From assembly GCF_008693185.1 (NCBI RefSeq), contig NZ_VXKN01000002.1, positions 310,001-374,000 on the forward strand: a stretch of DNA of 64,000 bases. The letters are read 5' to 3'. Position 1 is the stretch's first letter. Every line of letters begins with the position of its first letter. Positions 8,915 through 17,717 of this stretch are shown here, one piece after another. The notes below the pieces were generated by a model that worked only from the letters and a program-made list of their open reading frames with translations, had not been told where the DNA came from and did not search any database. Made by a program: the position numbers and the translations under genes. The DNA is from Acinetobacter qingfengensis. GTDB lineage: Bacteria; Pseudomonadota; Gammaproteobacteria; Pseudomonadales; Moraxellaceae.

Positions 8915-9271
8915 TTAACGCAGGAACCCAATATAATGATGTGGGACTTGAGCTTTATAAACCTCTTCCTCAGTAGCCGTTGATCCGGGTTGTAAATCAT
9001 CTTCAGATTGAGAAAAAGAGAGTTGAGATTGTTCTAGCACAGAATCTGGCTGTGTAGATTGTGAAATAAACTCAGATAATCGTGTTGCGTAATGAAGAAG
9101 TTCTGCATCCTGTGTGCTTTGCGCAAGCGTAATAATATATTTTGCATACTCTGGGTTTTGTGCCATGTACATCGCATCAACCACTCGTCCCGAAACTCGT
9201 CTTAATCTTGCATAAACTTGTGTTGCAATCGAAAAAAATTCTGCATTTGCAATAAAGCCATGATCAGTCAT
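8915..9271 (-). CDS. Hypothetical protein, 118 residues
   Basis: Not recognised. The start at 9271 is preceded by GGAG about 11 bases upstream, supporting real translation. The protein is soluble, with no signal peptide or membrane segment. The first 75 residues look helical (ATQVYARLRRVSGRVVDAMY, AQNPEYAKYIITLAQST), and the C-terminal 40 are acidic and serine/glutamine-rich. It stands alone between the pirin gene and rlmKL and diverges from rlmKL. No function is proposed. Confidence 0.65.
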   Translation of the reverse strand: MTDHGFIANAEFFSIATQVYARLRRVSGRVVDAMYMAQNPEYAKYIITLAQSTQDAELLHYATRLSEFISQSTQPDSVLEQSQLSFSQSEDDLQPGSTATEEEVYKAQVPHHYIGFLR

Positions 9272-9509
9272 TGTGCATTACTCCGCGTTTACAAAAAATT
9301 TAACCATTACCTTCTGTCATGGTTATTTTGAACTTCTTGAAAAAATTAGCAAAATTAATGCCAGACAAACACTAGACCATTGAAAAACAAGAATTAGTTT
9401 GATTTAGATCACACTCTTATATTTTTTTCAGCGATTAAAAAAGCTTTCAATAGCAAAATACGTTAAACTTTACTATCAAAATCTTTTCCATATTTGGTTT
9501 ATTTAATTT

Positions 9510-11714
9510 ATGAGCAACTCTTCACGTGTAAATAACTATTGGGTGACATGTGCCGATGGTTTAGAAAACTTATTACAAGAAGAAATAGAACAACTTGGTG
9601 CAACACTGGTTGAACGCAAAACAGGCCGTCTAATCATTCAGGGAACGCTGGAAATCGCTTACCGAATTTGCATGTGGTCACGTCTGGCATCACGCGTACT
9701 GACACCAATTTATCAATATGACATCACACATCAACACGATGCTCGTGATGTTGCTGAAGAGTTATATGAAGCTGCTGTAGAATTTGACTGGTCATTGGTA
9801 TTCGCTGCACAAAGTACATTTGCCATTAGATTGCATGTTGAACGTGAAATTAAAGTCAATACTCAATTTGCCACATTACGTGTTAAAGATGGTGTTGTCG
9901 ATAGTTTTATGGAAAGTCAGGGACGCCGCCCAAGTATTGACATCAAACAACCAGAAATTACTTTATATGTACTGGCAGGCAAAGATGCACATCATTTCTG
10001 CCTTGATTTATCAGGTGACAGTTTGCATAAACGTGGCTATCGCCGTTATATGACAGATGCACCAATTAAAGAAAATTTAGCTGCAGCCATCTTACAAAAA
10101 GCCAGACTAACACAAAAAAAACCTGATTTAATCCTTGATCCAATGTGTGGTTCAGGTACTTTTATTATTGAAGCTCTAATGATTCTGACTGATCGTGCGC
10201 CCGGTATGGTACGCCGTTTCGGCTTTAATGGCTGGCATGGCCATGACCATGACCTCTGGCAAAGTATCAAAAAAGAAGCTGTAGAGCGACATTACGCTGC
10301 ATTGGAACAACCTTTACCCAAGTTTTATGCTTTTGATGCAGACTGGGAAGCAGTAAAAGCCACGCGTAAAAATATTATTGCAGCTGGTTTTGAAGCCATC
10401 ATTGAAGATATTCAAATTGAAGAACGCGTATTAGGTGACTGGCCAGATTTCCAGTTAACGCCTGATCAAACTGCATTTATTGTGACCAATCCACCTTATG
10501 GCGAACGTCTAGGTGATAAAGCATCTAACCGTGCCTTATATCAAGGTTTATCCTTGTTATTACAGGAAAAATTCCCTGAACAATCTGCTGCTATTATCGC
10601 TGCACAAATTGAACAGGCTGATGTTTTAGCTTTTCAGAATACCGAAACTTTACGTTTGATGAATGGTAAATTACCAATTTATATCCGTTTTGGTGAAATT
10701 AAACCGCTTAGTATTGCTCAACCATTTTTAAGCACGTGGCAAGCTCAACCTGTGGACGTAGAAGGTGCTCAGGATTTTGCAAACCGCTTACAAAAAAATA
10801 TGACTGCTCTAAAAAAATGGGCAATTAAAGACAATATTTATTGCCTGCGCTTATATGATGCGGACTTACCGGACTTTAATCTGGTTGTCGATCTATACGG
10901 TGATAAACTACATGTACAAGAATATGCTCCACCCAAAAAAATTGATCCAGAAAAAGCTAAAAAACGCTTTAACCTTGCATTAGCAGCTGTACGAGCAGTT
11001 ACCGGATTAAATCGTGAAAACGTCTTTATCAAAACGCGTGCCCGACAGGCTGGCAAAACACAATATGAAAAACAAAGTAGCGCATCCAAACGTTTTATTG
11101 TCCGTGAAGGTGATGCCAAATTACTCATTAATTTGACTGATTATCTGGATACAGGTCTATTTCTGGATCATCGCCAAATTCGTTTGCAAATTGCCAAAGA
11201 AGCCAAGAATAAACATTTTCTTAACTTATACAGTTATACCTCTACTGCCAGTGTTCATGCCGCTTTGGGGGGTGCAGCAAGTACCACAAGCGTAGATTTA
11301 TCGAATACCTATTTAAATTGGTCAAAAGAAAACTTTGTTCTGAATGGATTAACTGTCGATCATCCTGATCAGCAACATCAATTTTTTGAAGGCGATTGCT
11401 TTGAATGGTTAAAAGAAGGTCACGAACAATACGATTTAATCTTTATTGATCCACCTACCTTTTCAAATTCTAAAAAATTCTATGGAACATTTGACGTTCA
11501 GCGCGACCACTTATCCTTGATTAAACGTGCCATGAATCGATTAAGTGGTGAAGGAACCTTATATTTTTCCAATAATTTTAGAGGTTTTGATTTAGATCCT
11601 GAAATTTCCGAACGCTTTAAAGTTGAAGAAATTACCCATTGGACTATTGGCCCAGATTTTAAACGTAATCAAAAAATTCATCGGGCGTGGCGTATCCAAC
11701 ACCGCTTTATCTAA
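9510..11714 (+). CDS. rlmL: Bifunctional 23S rRNA methyltransferase RlmKL
   Basis: 734 residues, a fusion of two SAM-dependent methyltransferases. The N-terminal half has a THUMP region (about 50-160) and a methyltransferase with DPMCGSGTFIIEA and the catalytic NPPYGERLG, corresponding to RlmL (m2G2445). The C-terminal half, with LNLYSYTSTASVHAALGGA and IDPPTFSNS, corresponds to RlmK (m7G2069). Both act on 23S rRNA during large-subunit assembly. It is monocistronic; a long perfect hairpin follows its stop. Length and motifs are intact in both halves. Confidence 0.96.
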   Translation: MSNSSRVNNYWVTCADGLENLLQEEIEQLGATLVERKTGRLIIQGTLEIAYRICMWSRLASRVLTPIYQYDITHQHDARDVAEELYEAAVEFDWSLVFAAQSTFAIRLHVEREIKVNTQFATLRVKDGVVDSFMESQGRRPSIDIKQPEITLYVLAGKDAHHFCLDLSGDSLHKRGYRRYMTDAPIKENLAAAILQKARLTQKKPDLILDPMCGSGTFIIEALMILTDRAPGMVRRFGFNGWHGHDHDLWQSIKKEAVERHYAALEQPLPKFYAFDADWEAVKATRKNIIAAGFEAIIEDIQIEERVLGDWPDFQLTPDQTAFIVTNPPYGERLGDKASNRALYQGLSLLLQEKFPEQSAAIIAAQIEQADVLAFQNTETLRLMNGKLPIYIRFGEIKPLSIAQPFLSTWQAQPVDVEGAQDFANRLQKNMTALKKWAIKDNIYCLRLYDADLPDFNLVVDLYGDKLHVQEYAPPKKIDPEKAKKRFNLALAAVRAVTGLNRENVFIKTRARQAGKTQYEKQSSASKRFIVREGDAKLLINLTDYLDTGLFLDHRQIRLQIAKEAKNKHFLNLYSYTSTASVHAALGGAASTTSVDLSNTYLNWSKENFVLNGLTVDHPDQQHQFFEGDCFEWLKEGHEQYDLIFIDPPTFSNSKKFYGTFDVQRDHLSLIKRAMNRLSGEGTLYFSNNFRGFDLDPEISERFKVEEITHWTIGPDFKRNQKIHRAWRIQHRFI

Positions 11715-11716
11715 AG

Positions 11717-11756
11717 GATTAAACATGGCGCAATATCATTTGCGCCATGTTTAATC
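11717..11756 (+). terminator. Long perfect hairpin after rlmKL
   Basis: A 17-bp perfect inverted repeat, GATTAAACATGGCGCAA and its complement, flanks a 6-base loop two bases after the rlmKL stop. It lacks a clean T-run, so it may act as a 3'-end stabiliser as well as a terminator. Confidence 0.7.
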
Positions 11757-12455
11757 TAATCATTTATTTTTCTGTACCTACCTATACTATAGTTTGTACA
11801 TTTAATATTCTTTATAACATTTTTATCATTTTAATATCATATTGCTGTAATAATAATTCACACTCAGTTATAGGTGATCAATCACAAATAGTGAAACTAA
11901 AATAGATTAATTACTTCAATTTAATTCCAACAATCCATTTAACAAAAATTTAATATTTAACTTAAAATATCAATAGCATTATTTTTTGTAAATATTTAAT
12001 TATTGCATCAAAATTTAATAAATTATTTTCATTTATTAAGAAATAATCAGTTTGTAATATCGTCATGGTTTTTCCACTTCCAAAACGTAATGGTTTAATA
12101 AATTTTAAATTATTTTTTTGATTTTTTAAAACTTAAACTTCGATATTGACGCGATAATTTTGAATCAAAGCAACAAATATTTTCAAATTACGTTTTTGTT
12201 TTTCAATTGCAATCATTTACTATCTTAAATGAATGAACATTTTTTCAATGCTTAAATATAGGATTTAAAATCATTAAAAATACCACTATCTATATTAATA
12301 TTTTTTAAAAATAGAAAAAATATTCAATTATTAATAATGCACATTTTTTTGATTATGGATTAGCGTGATCTAATCACTACAAAATAAAAGCATCTTGTGA
12401 AAGTTCTTTTATAGCATACTTAAAAAGATTCAGTTTATTCATTTTAATACTCAAA
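11757..12455. other. AT-rich intergenic region without recognisable genes
   Basis: About 700 bp between the convergent rlmKL and acnB. Reading both strands I found only very short AT-driven frames and no tRNA, repeat array or known RNA. Confidence 0.6.
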
Positions 12456-12482
12456 AAAATAAGGGCTGATTACTCAGCCCTT
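12456..12482 (-). terminator. Rho-independent terminator of acnB
   Basis: Read on the minus strand: AAGGGCTGA, a 4-base loop, TCAGCCCTT, then ATTTTTTT. It lies 34 bp past the acnB stop. Confidence 0.9.
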
Positions 12483-12515
12483 ATCATTACTTAAATTTAT
12501 TTATATTTCAATCAA

Positions 12516-15155
12516 TCAGGTTAACTGTGCAGCCTGAATTTTTTTGGTATCCACATTTTCAGCAGCATTTGTATATTCACTCATTTGATCGAAGTTCAAA
12601 TATTTGTAAATATCTGATGCCATACTATCAATTTGAGATGCGTATTGTTGATACTCTTCTGGTGTTGGTAATTTACCTAATACCGCAGCTACAGATGCTA
12701 ATTCAGCAGATGCCAGATAAACATTTGCACCCTGACCTAAACGGTTTGGGAAGTTACGCGTAGAGGTAGAAACAACAGTCGTATTTGGTGCAACACGTGC
12801 TTGGTTACCCATGCACAGCGAACAGCCTGGCATCTCAGTACGAGCACCAGCCTTACCATAAATATTGAAGAAACCTTCTTCCATTAGTTGATGCTCATCC
12901 ATACGTGTTGGAGGTGCTAGCCATAAACGAGTCGACAATGAACCGCTTGGAACTTTGTCTAGTAATTTACCAGCAGCACGGAAATGACCGATATTGGTCA
13001 TACATGAGCCGATAAATACTTCATCAATTTTTACACCCTGTACATCGGATAATAATTTAGCATCATCCGGATCGTTTGGACAGCAAAGTACAGGTTCAGT
13101 AATTTCCGACAAGTCGATTTCATAGACTTTAGTGTATTCAGCATCAGCATCCGCTTTCAACAATTCAGGGTTTGCCAACCATTTTTCCATGTTTTCAATA
13201 CGACGAGCCATTGTACGCGCATCGCCATAACCTTGTGAAATCATCCACTTCAACATGGTAATGTTAGAACGTAAATATTCAGCAACTTTTTCTTCAGAAA
13301 GTGTAATTGCACAACCGGCAGCAGAACGCTCAGCAGAAGCATCTGACAATTCAAAGGCTTGTTCAACTGTCAATTCTGTTTCCATTTCTGTCAAATCAAT
13401 TTCCAGAATTCGGCCAGAGAAGATATTTTTCTTACCTTTCTTCTCAACAGTCAAATCACCTTCCTTGATTGCATAATAAGGAATTGCATGAACAAGGTCA
13501 CGCAAGGTAATTCCCGCTTGCATTTTGCCTTTAAATTTCACCAATATAGACTCTGGCATATCCAATGGCATTACACCAGTTGCTGCTGCAAATGCAACCA
13601 GACCAGAACCGGCAGGGAAAGAAATACCAATAGGGAAACGAGTATGCGAGTCACCACCTGTACCAACAGTATCAGGAAGTAACATACGGTTTAACCATGA
13701 ATGGATAATACCATCACCCGGACGTAAAGATACGCCTCCACGGTTCATGATGAAATCTGGCAATGAATGCTGCATTTGCACATCAACTGGCTTTGGATAC
13801 GCTGCTGTGTGGCAGAAAGACTGCATTACAAGATCCGCAGAAAAACCTAAACAAGCCAGATCTTTTAACTCATCACGTGTCATTGGGCCTGTAGTATCTT
13901 GAGAACCTACAGTAGTCATTTTTGGTTCACAATAAGTACCCGGACGAATACCTTTGCCTTCCGGTAAACCACAGGCACGACCAACCATTTTTTGTGCCAG
14001 TGTATAGCCAGTACCCGTATCTTCTGGTTGTTTTGGATGACGGAATAATTCAGACGGTGCTAGACCGAGTTCTTCGCGTGCTTTGGTTGTCAAACCACGA
14101 CCAATGATCAGGTTAATACGGCCACCCGCACGGACTTCGTCTAAAAGCACAGGAGTTTTCAATTCAGACTCAGCAATAAGCTCACCATCTTTATATGCTG
14201 TCACTTTTGCTGCTGCATGGTCTACTTTAAGAACGACTTCATCACCCATGTTCATGTTTGATACGTCAATCTCAACCGGTAAAGCCCCTGCATCTTCCAT
14301 AGTGTTAAAGAAAATTGGAGCAATTTTACCACCCAGACATACCCCACCATCTTTTTTGTTTGGAATATGTGGGATGTCATCACCAAAGAACCAAAGGACT
14401 GAGTTGGTGGCAGATTTACGAGAAGAACCTGTACCAACAACATCTCCAACATAAGCAACCTGATTACCTTGGGCAATCAAATCTTTAATCTGGTTCAATG
14501 GTCCAACTTCACCTGGTTTTTCAGGATGAATACCATCACGTTCGTTTTTAAGCATTGCATTGGCATGCAATGGAATATCCGGACGACTCCATGCATCTTG
14601 TGCAGGTGATAAGTCATCGGTATTGGTTTCGCCTGTCACTTTAAACACAGTGATTTTAATTTCTTCAGGAACATCTGGACGAGAGGTAAACCACTCAGCA
14701 TCAGCCCAAGACTGTAATACAACTTTGGCGTTTTCATTACCTGCTTTGGCCTTATCTGCTACATCATGGAATGCATCAAATACAAGTAATGTTTTTTTCA
14801 GCGCTTCAGCAGCCAAACCACCTAATTCAGCATCTTCAAGTAATTCAACCAGTGGGGCAACGTTATAACCACCAAGCATAGTACCAAGTAATTCAACAGC
14901 ACGTTGTTTGGTTACTAATGGCGAAGTTGCTTCTCCTTTAGCAACAGCAGCCAAGAAAGCAGCTTTTACATAAGCTGCTTGGTCAACACCAGCAGGAACA
15001 CGATTTTCAAGCAAATCAACAAGAAATGCCTCTTCACCAGCAGGTGGGTTTTTTAATAACTCAACCAGATCAGCTGTTTGGACATCATCAAGTGGCTTCG
15101 GCGGGACTCCGAGTGCGGCACGTTCTTCAACGTGTTGGCGGTAAGCTTCTAGCAC
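12516..15155 (-). CDS. acnB: Aconitate hydratase B
   Basis: 879 residues. It interconverts citrate and isocitrate in the TCA cycle using a 4Fe-4S cluster. The order is that of AcnB: an N-terminal HEAT-like helical domain (about 1-160), a swivel domain, then the catalytic domains. Cluster cysteines are visible in GSCMTNIGHFRAAG and CSLCMGNQARV. The start MLEAYRQHVEERAALGVPPK is characteristic of the family. It is monocistronic with a strong terminator. The family can also bind mRNA under iron limitation; nothing here tests that. Confidence 0.97.
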   Translation of the reverse strand: MLEAYRQHVEERAALGVPPKPLDDVQTADLVELLKNPPAGEEAFLVDLLENRVPAGVDQAAYVKAAFLAAVAKGEATSPLVTKQRAVELLGTMLGGYNVAPLVELLEDAELGGLAAEALKKTLLVFDAFHDVADKAKAGNENAKVVLQSWADAEWFTSRPDVPEEIKITVFKVTGETNTDDLSPAQDAWSRPDIPLHANAMLKNERDGIHPEKPGEVGPLNQIKDLIAQGNQVAYVGDVVGTGSSRKSATNSVLWFFGDDIPHIPNKKDGGVCLGGKIAPIFFNTMEDAGALPVEIDVSNMNMGDEVVLKVDHAAAKVTAYKDGELIAESELKTPVLLDEVRAGGRINLIIGRGLTTKAREELGLAPSELFRHPKQPEDTGTGYTLAQKMVGRACGLPEGKGIRPGTYCEPKMTTVGSQDTTGPMTRDELKDLACLGFSADLVMQSFCHTAAYPKPVDVQMQHSLPDFIMNRGGVSLRPGDGIIHSWLNRMLLPDTVGTGGDSHTRFPIGISFPAGSGLVAFAAATGVMPLDMPESILVKFKGKMQAGITLRDLVHAIPYYAIKEGDLTVEKKGKKNIFSGRILEIDLTEMETELTVEQAFELSDASAERSAAGCAITLSEEKVAEYLRSNITMLKWMISQGYGDARTMARRIENMEKWLANPELLKADADAEYTKVYEIDLSEITEPVLCCPNDPDDAKLLSDVQGVKIDEVFIGSCMTNIGHFRAAGKLLDKVPSGSLSTRLWLAPPTRMDEHQLMEEGFFNIYGKAGARTEMPGCSLCMGNQARVAPNTTVVSTSTRNFPNRLGQGANVYLASAELASVAAVLGKLPTPEEYQQYASQIDSMASDIYKYLNFDQMSEYTNAAENVDTKKIQAAQLT

Positions 15156-15560
15156 GGTGTTTTTCCTCTTTTTTAAAAATTACCCATGATTTCTCGCTTC
15201 ATGCGTACACAGATAATATGAACTTGTGAAATTTTACTAAATTTCGGTCTGAATGTTAATGCAAGCAGTGTACTTAAAAAATGATGTTCATTATTTTTTA
15301 AAAAAATACTTTGCACTATTTTGTTTACGCTGATATAGCTCAAATGACTACGATATTATATGCAGATCTACACATTGCTTGCCTATTCAACTTTAGATAG
15401 TTTATGTTATTTATTTGATTTTCATGGATTTTATGAAAGCATTCTTTGTAAGCAATCATTTCTCTTTTTTAAATTTTGTCGGTTTTTTGGCTATTTATTA
15501 TAAAAATAGTTTTTAAAAGAAATGTTATTCTGAAAAATAGTCTTATTTTTTGATCAAAAT
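15156..15560. other. Intergenic region upstream of acnB
   Basis: AT-rich, about 400 bp, presumably holding the acnB promoter. A 27-codon hydrophobic frame near 15432 has no support and is not called. Nothing else is recognised. Confidence 0.5.
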
Positions 15561-15591
15561 TAATAGGAGTACCAAAATAATACTCCTATTA
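15561..15591 (-). terminator. Hairpin, possible terminator of the grxB transcript
   Basis: TAATAGGAGTA and its perfect complement flank a 9-base loop, about 100 bp past the grxB stop. The following T-tract is weak. Confidence 0.45.
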
Positions 15592-15688
15592 TTAAGCTCT
15601 TGAAAAAAAGTATTTACAATCGCCCAATTATTCTTCACATGGCGTCTTTAGACATACAAAAATTTTATTTAATCCAAAAGTTTTGCAT

Positions 15689-16324
15689 TTAAATTGCCTG
15701 ATCGTAAAGCAAGTCTATCTGTGCTTTGTCACTTAAATTTTCGATATATGCTTGTGTTTGTGAACCAAATTCGATGTCTTTTACAATGGTTAATGATCGC
15801 AATAAAGGTAGTAACTTAAAATCATCAATATCTATTCCCTGCCTTTCGGCAATGATCGGTTCCAAAAGTTGTAATTGTTGATTGACTGGGGCAAGATATT
15901 GTTCGGTATTAGCAATTAAAACTTCAATATCACCAAAAGCTTGTGTTTCTCTGTCAAGATAAGCTTGCCGTGCTTCAGGTGTTGAAAGTTCCTTGAAATT
16001 ACCTTTAGTAAATCGGGGAACAACCAAATAAAAGATATCGTTTGCAGTGTCCTTAATCCATTCATCTACCTTGTTATTTTTACTTTCTGTAGCAAATCGT
16101 GGCTTATCCAGTTCATCCAGATATTTGACAATATCCAGACTTTCTATCAGGTACTCCCCATTGTCTTTTTGCAAAATCGGAACAACTTTTTTACCGACCA
16201 TCGAAATTGGTGTTTCAGCATCACCTTCCATAATGACCTGATACTGCATATTCAGATTTTTTAACCCTGAAATCATGCGTGTACGCAAACAAAATGGACA
16301 ATGTTCATAAATAAAAAGTTTCAT
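15689..16324 (-). CDS. grxB: Glutaredoxin 2 (GST-like)
   Basis: 211 residues. GrxB is a large, GST-fold glutaredoxin that reduces disulfides with glutathione. The active site C9-P-F-C12 follows the opening MKLFIYEH, and the N-terminal thioredoxin-like domain (1-75) is followed by an all-helical C-terminal domain. VPILQKDNGEYLIESLDIVKY matches the glutathione-binding region. It probably shares a transcript with the upstream 94-residue monooxygenase-like gene, 20 bp away on the same strand. Confidence 0.93.
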   Translation of the reverse strand: MKLFIYEHCPFCLRTRMISGLKNLNMQYQVIMEGDAETPISMVGKKVVPILQKDNGEYLIESLDIVKYLDELDKPRFATESKNNKVDEWIKDTANDIFYLVVPRFTKGNFKELSTPEARQAYLDRETQAFGDIEVLIANTEQYLAPVNQQLQLLEPIIAERQGIDIDDFKLLPLLRSLTIVKDIEFGSQTQAYIENLSDKAQIDLLYDQAI

Positions 16325-16344
16325 TAATGCCTCAATTTTTCAGG

Positions 16345-16629
16345 TTATTCATTGATGTATTTTAAAATGACCACGTCTTCACTAAATAACTGCGATGCCT
16401 GATTCAGAAATGATAAAAAATGTTCAGTTTGATTATGAAATTCAATCGCTGCATCGTCTTTCCAGTGTTCAATTAAAGTATAGTGATGTGGTGTAAAAAC
16501 ATCCTGAGCAAGTTGATAATGCACATTTCCGGGTTCTTTTTGGCTTTGACTAACCAGATGGGTCATCAATGTCCTAAAATTACTTTCTTGTTCTGGCTTT
16601 ACAGTAAAAAATACATTTAAAATAATCAT
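16345..16629 (-). CDS. Putative monooxygenase, ABM / YgiN-like family
   Basis: 94 residues matching the antibiotic-biosynthesis-monooxygenase (dimeric ferredoxin-like) fold: an opening beta strand (MIILNVFFTV), a helix with LMTHLVSQSQKEPGNVHYQL, and HHYTLIEHWKDDAAIEFHNQTEHF near the middle. Relatives include YgiN quinol monooxygenase, and many members are uncharacterised. It lies 20 bp upstream of grxB on the same strand, suggesting a shared redox or quinone stress context, which is inference only. Confidence 0.8.
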   Translation of the reverse strand: MIILNVFFTVKPEQESNFRTLMTHLVSQSQKEPGNVHYQLAQDVFTPHHYTLIEHWKDDAAIEFHNQTEHFLSFLNQASQLFSEDVVILKYINE

Positions 16630-16789
16630 AACTTATATACTTTATCTTAGAACTCAACAGATAATTTTATTACAATCCAATTGAAATGAGTTTTCTAGCA
16701 ATTTTATGTTTCATTAGGTTACCCATTCAGAAATCAATATCTTTAAGCAAGATCAACTTTACTATCTTAAAAAAATCAGAGATTAAACA

Positions 16790-17278
16790 ATGTTAAAACA
16801 ATGCTGTGATTATCTGCAACAACATCAACTTACCATTGCCTTTATTGAAAGTGCCAGTTCTGGTTATCTCAGCAGTCAGTTTTCCATCTACAAAAATAGT
16901 GGTGCAAACATTCTACTTGGCGGGTTGGTCAGTTATGATCCCAGCATTAAAATTAATATACTAAAAATAGACCCTTTTTTAATTAAAAACTATAGTGCAG
17001 AATCTGCGCAAGTCACTGATGCAATGGCGATACAAGGAAAAAAATTATTTTCTCAGGCAGATGTAATTGTGGCATGTACCGGATTATTAAAATCCGGTGG
17101 CAGCGAATCAATAGAAAAACCAGAAGGTACGTTCTTTATTACAATTTTATATCAACAGCACATTCACTCGTTCCGATATTTTATCGCAGGTTCTGTACTT
17201 GATCGGCTAAATCAGCTCACTGAATATGTTGCCCAAGACCTGCTGAATGTGATTTCTAATTCATCAGATTTTAATTGA
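16790..17278 (+). CDS. CinA C-terminal domain protein (PncC-like, divergent)
   Basis: 162 residues equal to the stand-alone CinA C-terminal domain, which in other bacteria is nicotinamide-nucleotide amidase (PncC) recycling NMN to NaMN. Visible family landmarks: ESASSGYLSSQF (usually ESCTGG), GGLVSYDPSIK, the helix YSAESAQVTDAMAIQGKKLF, and CTGLLKSGGSESIEKPEGTFF (usually TGIAGPGGG...KPVG). Several motif positions are altered, so activity is uncertain. It converges with the CHMI-like gene, overlapping its 3' end by 8 bp. Confidence 0.75.
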   Translation: MLKQCCDYLQQHQLTIAFIESASSGYLSSQFSIYKNSGANILLGGLVSYDPSIKINILKIDPFLIKNYSAESAQVTDAMAIQGKKLFSQADVIVACTGLLKSGGSESIEKPEGTFFITILYQQHIHSFRYFIAGSVLDRLNQLTEYVAQDLLNVISNSSDFN

Positions 17279-17642
17279 GATTAAGTTTTGTTTTGATATA
17301 AAACTCTCTATCCATTTCAATAAGCTCTACACACAATTGCAGTTCCAGTTGATCGGCATTGAAAAATTTGTATTGTTTTAATCTCTGCATTACGCATTCG
17401 CTAATCTTTTGTTTTTGTTCGAATGTTCTACCTGATAACAAATGAATTTTAACATGAATATAGGCTTGATGATGATTTCCTGATCCAATCACAAAATCAT
17501 CATCTATACGTAATCGTGATTTGATTTCATCAATATGAGCCACACTTCCCGAAGCAAACAGTGCATGATTAAGCTCAGTCAATAAATCAATAGCATCAAT
17601 ATTTTTAAGATTTGCGGATTGTTCAACAATAATATGCGGCAT
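17271..17642 (-). CDS. 5-carboxymethyl-2-hydroxymuconate isomerase family (HpcD-like)
   Basis: 123 residues starting MPHIIVEQSANL. Proline directly after the initiator Met is the catalytic base of the tautomerase superfamily, so the start at 17642 is preferred over the upstream frame extension to 17681. It resembles HpcD/CHMI, which isomerises a homoprotocatechuate ring-cleavage product, but no other gene of that pathway is nearby, so the substrate may differ. It overlaps the 3' end of the CinA-like gene by 8 bp and begins within 30 bp of the cysN terminator. Confidence 0.8.
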   Translation of the reverse strand: MPHIIVEQSANLKNIDAIDLLTELNHALFASGSVAHIDEIKSRLRIDDDFVIGSGNHHQAYIHVKIHLLSGRTFEQKQKISECVMQRLKQYKFFNADQLELQLCVELIEMDREFYIKTKLNLN

Positions 17643-17664
17643 TGATATGCTCCTGATAGCGATA

Positions 17665-17694
17665 TAAAAAACCCGATACATTAAGCATCGGGTT
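17665..17694 (-). terminator. Rho-independent terminator of cysDN
   Basis: On the minus strand AACCCGAT, a 9-base loop and ATCGGGTT are followed by TTTTTAT. It lies 24 bp past the cysN stop. Confidence 0.9.
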
Positions 17695-17717
17695 AAATTT
17701 ATGAGTTGATCTAAAAC

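Noticed and set aside
13255..14868. Several open frames on the plus strand inside acnB
   Set aside because: Antisense shadows of a clearly coding gene, with no independent signals.
15432..15515. Short hydrophobic frame of 27 codons upstream of acnB
   Set aside because: No ribosome-binding site and no family likeness.
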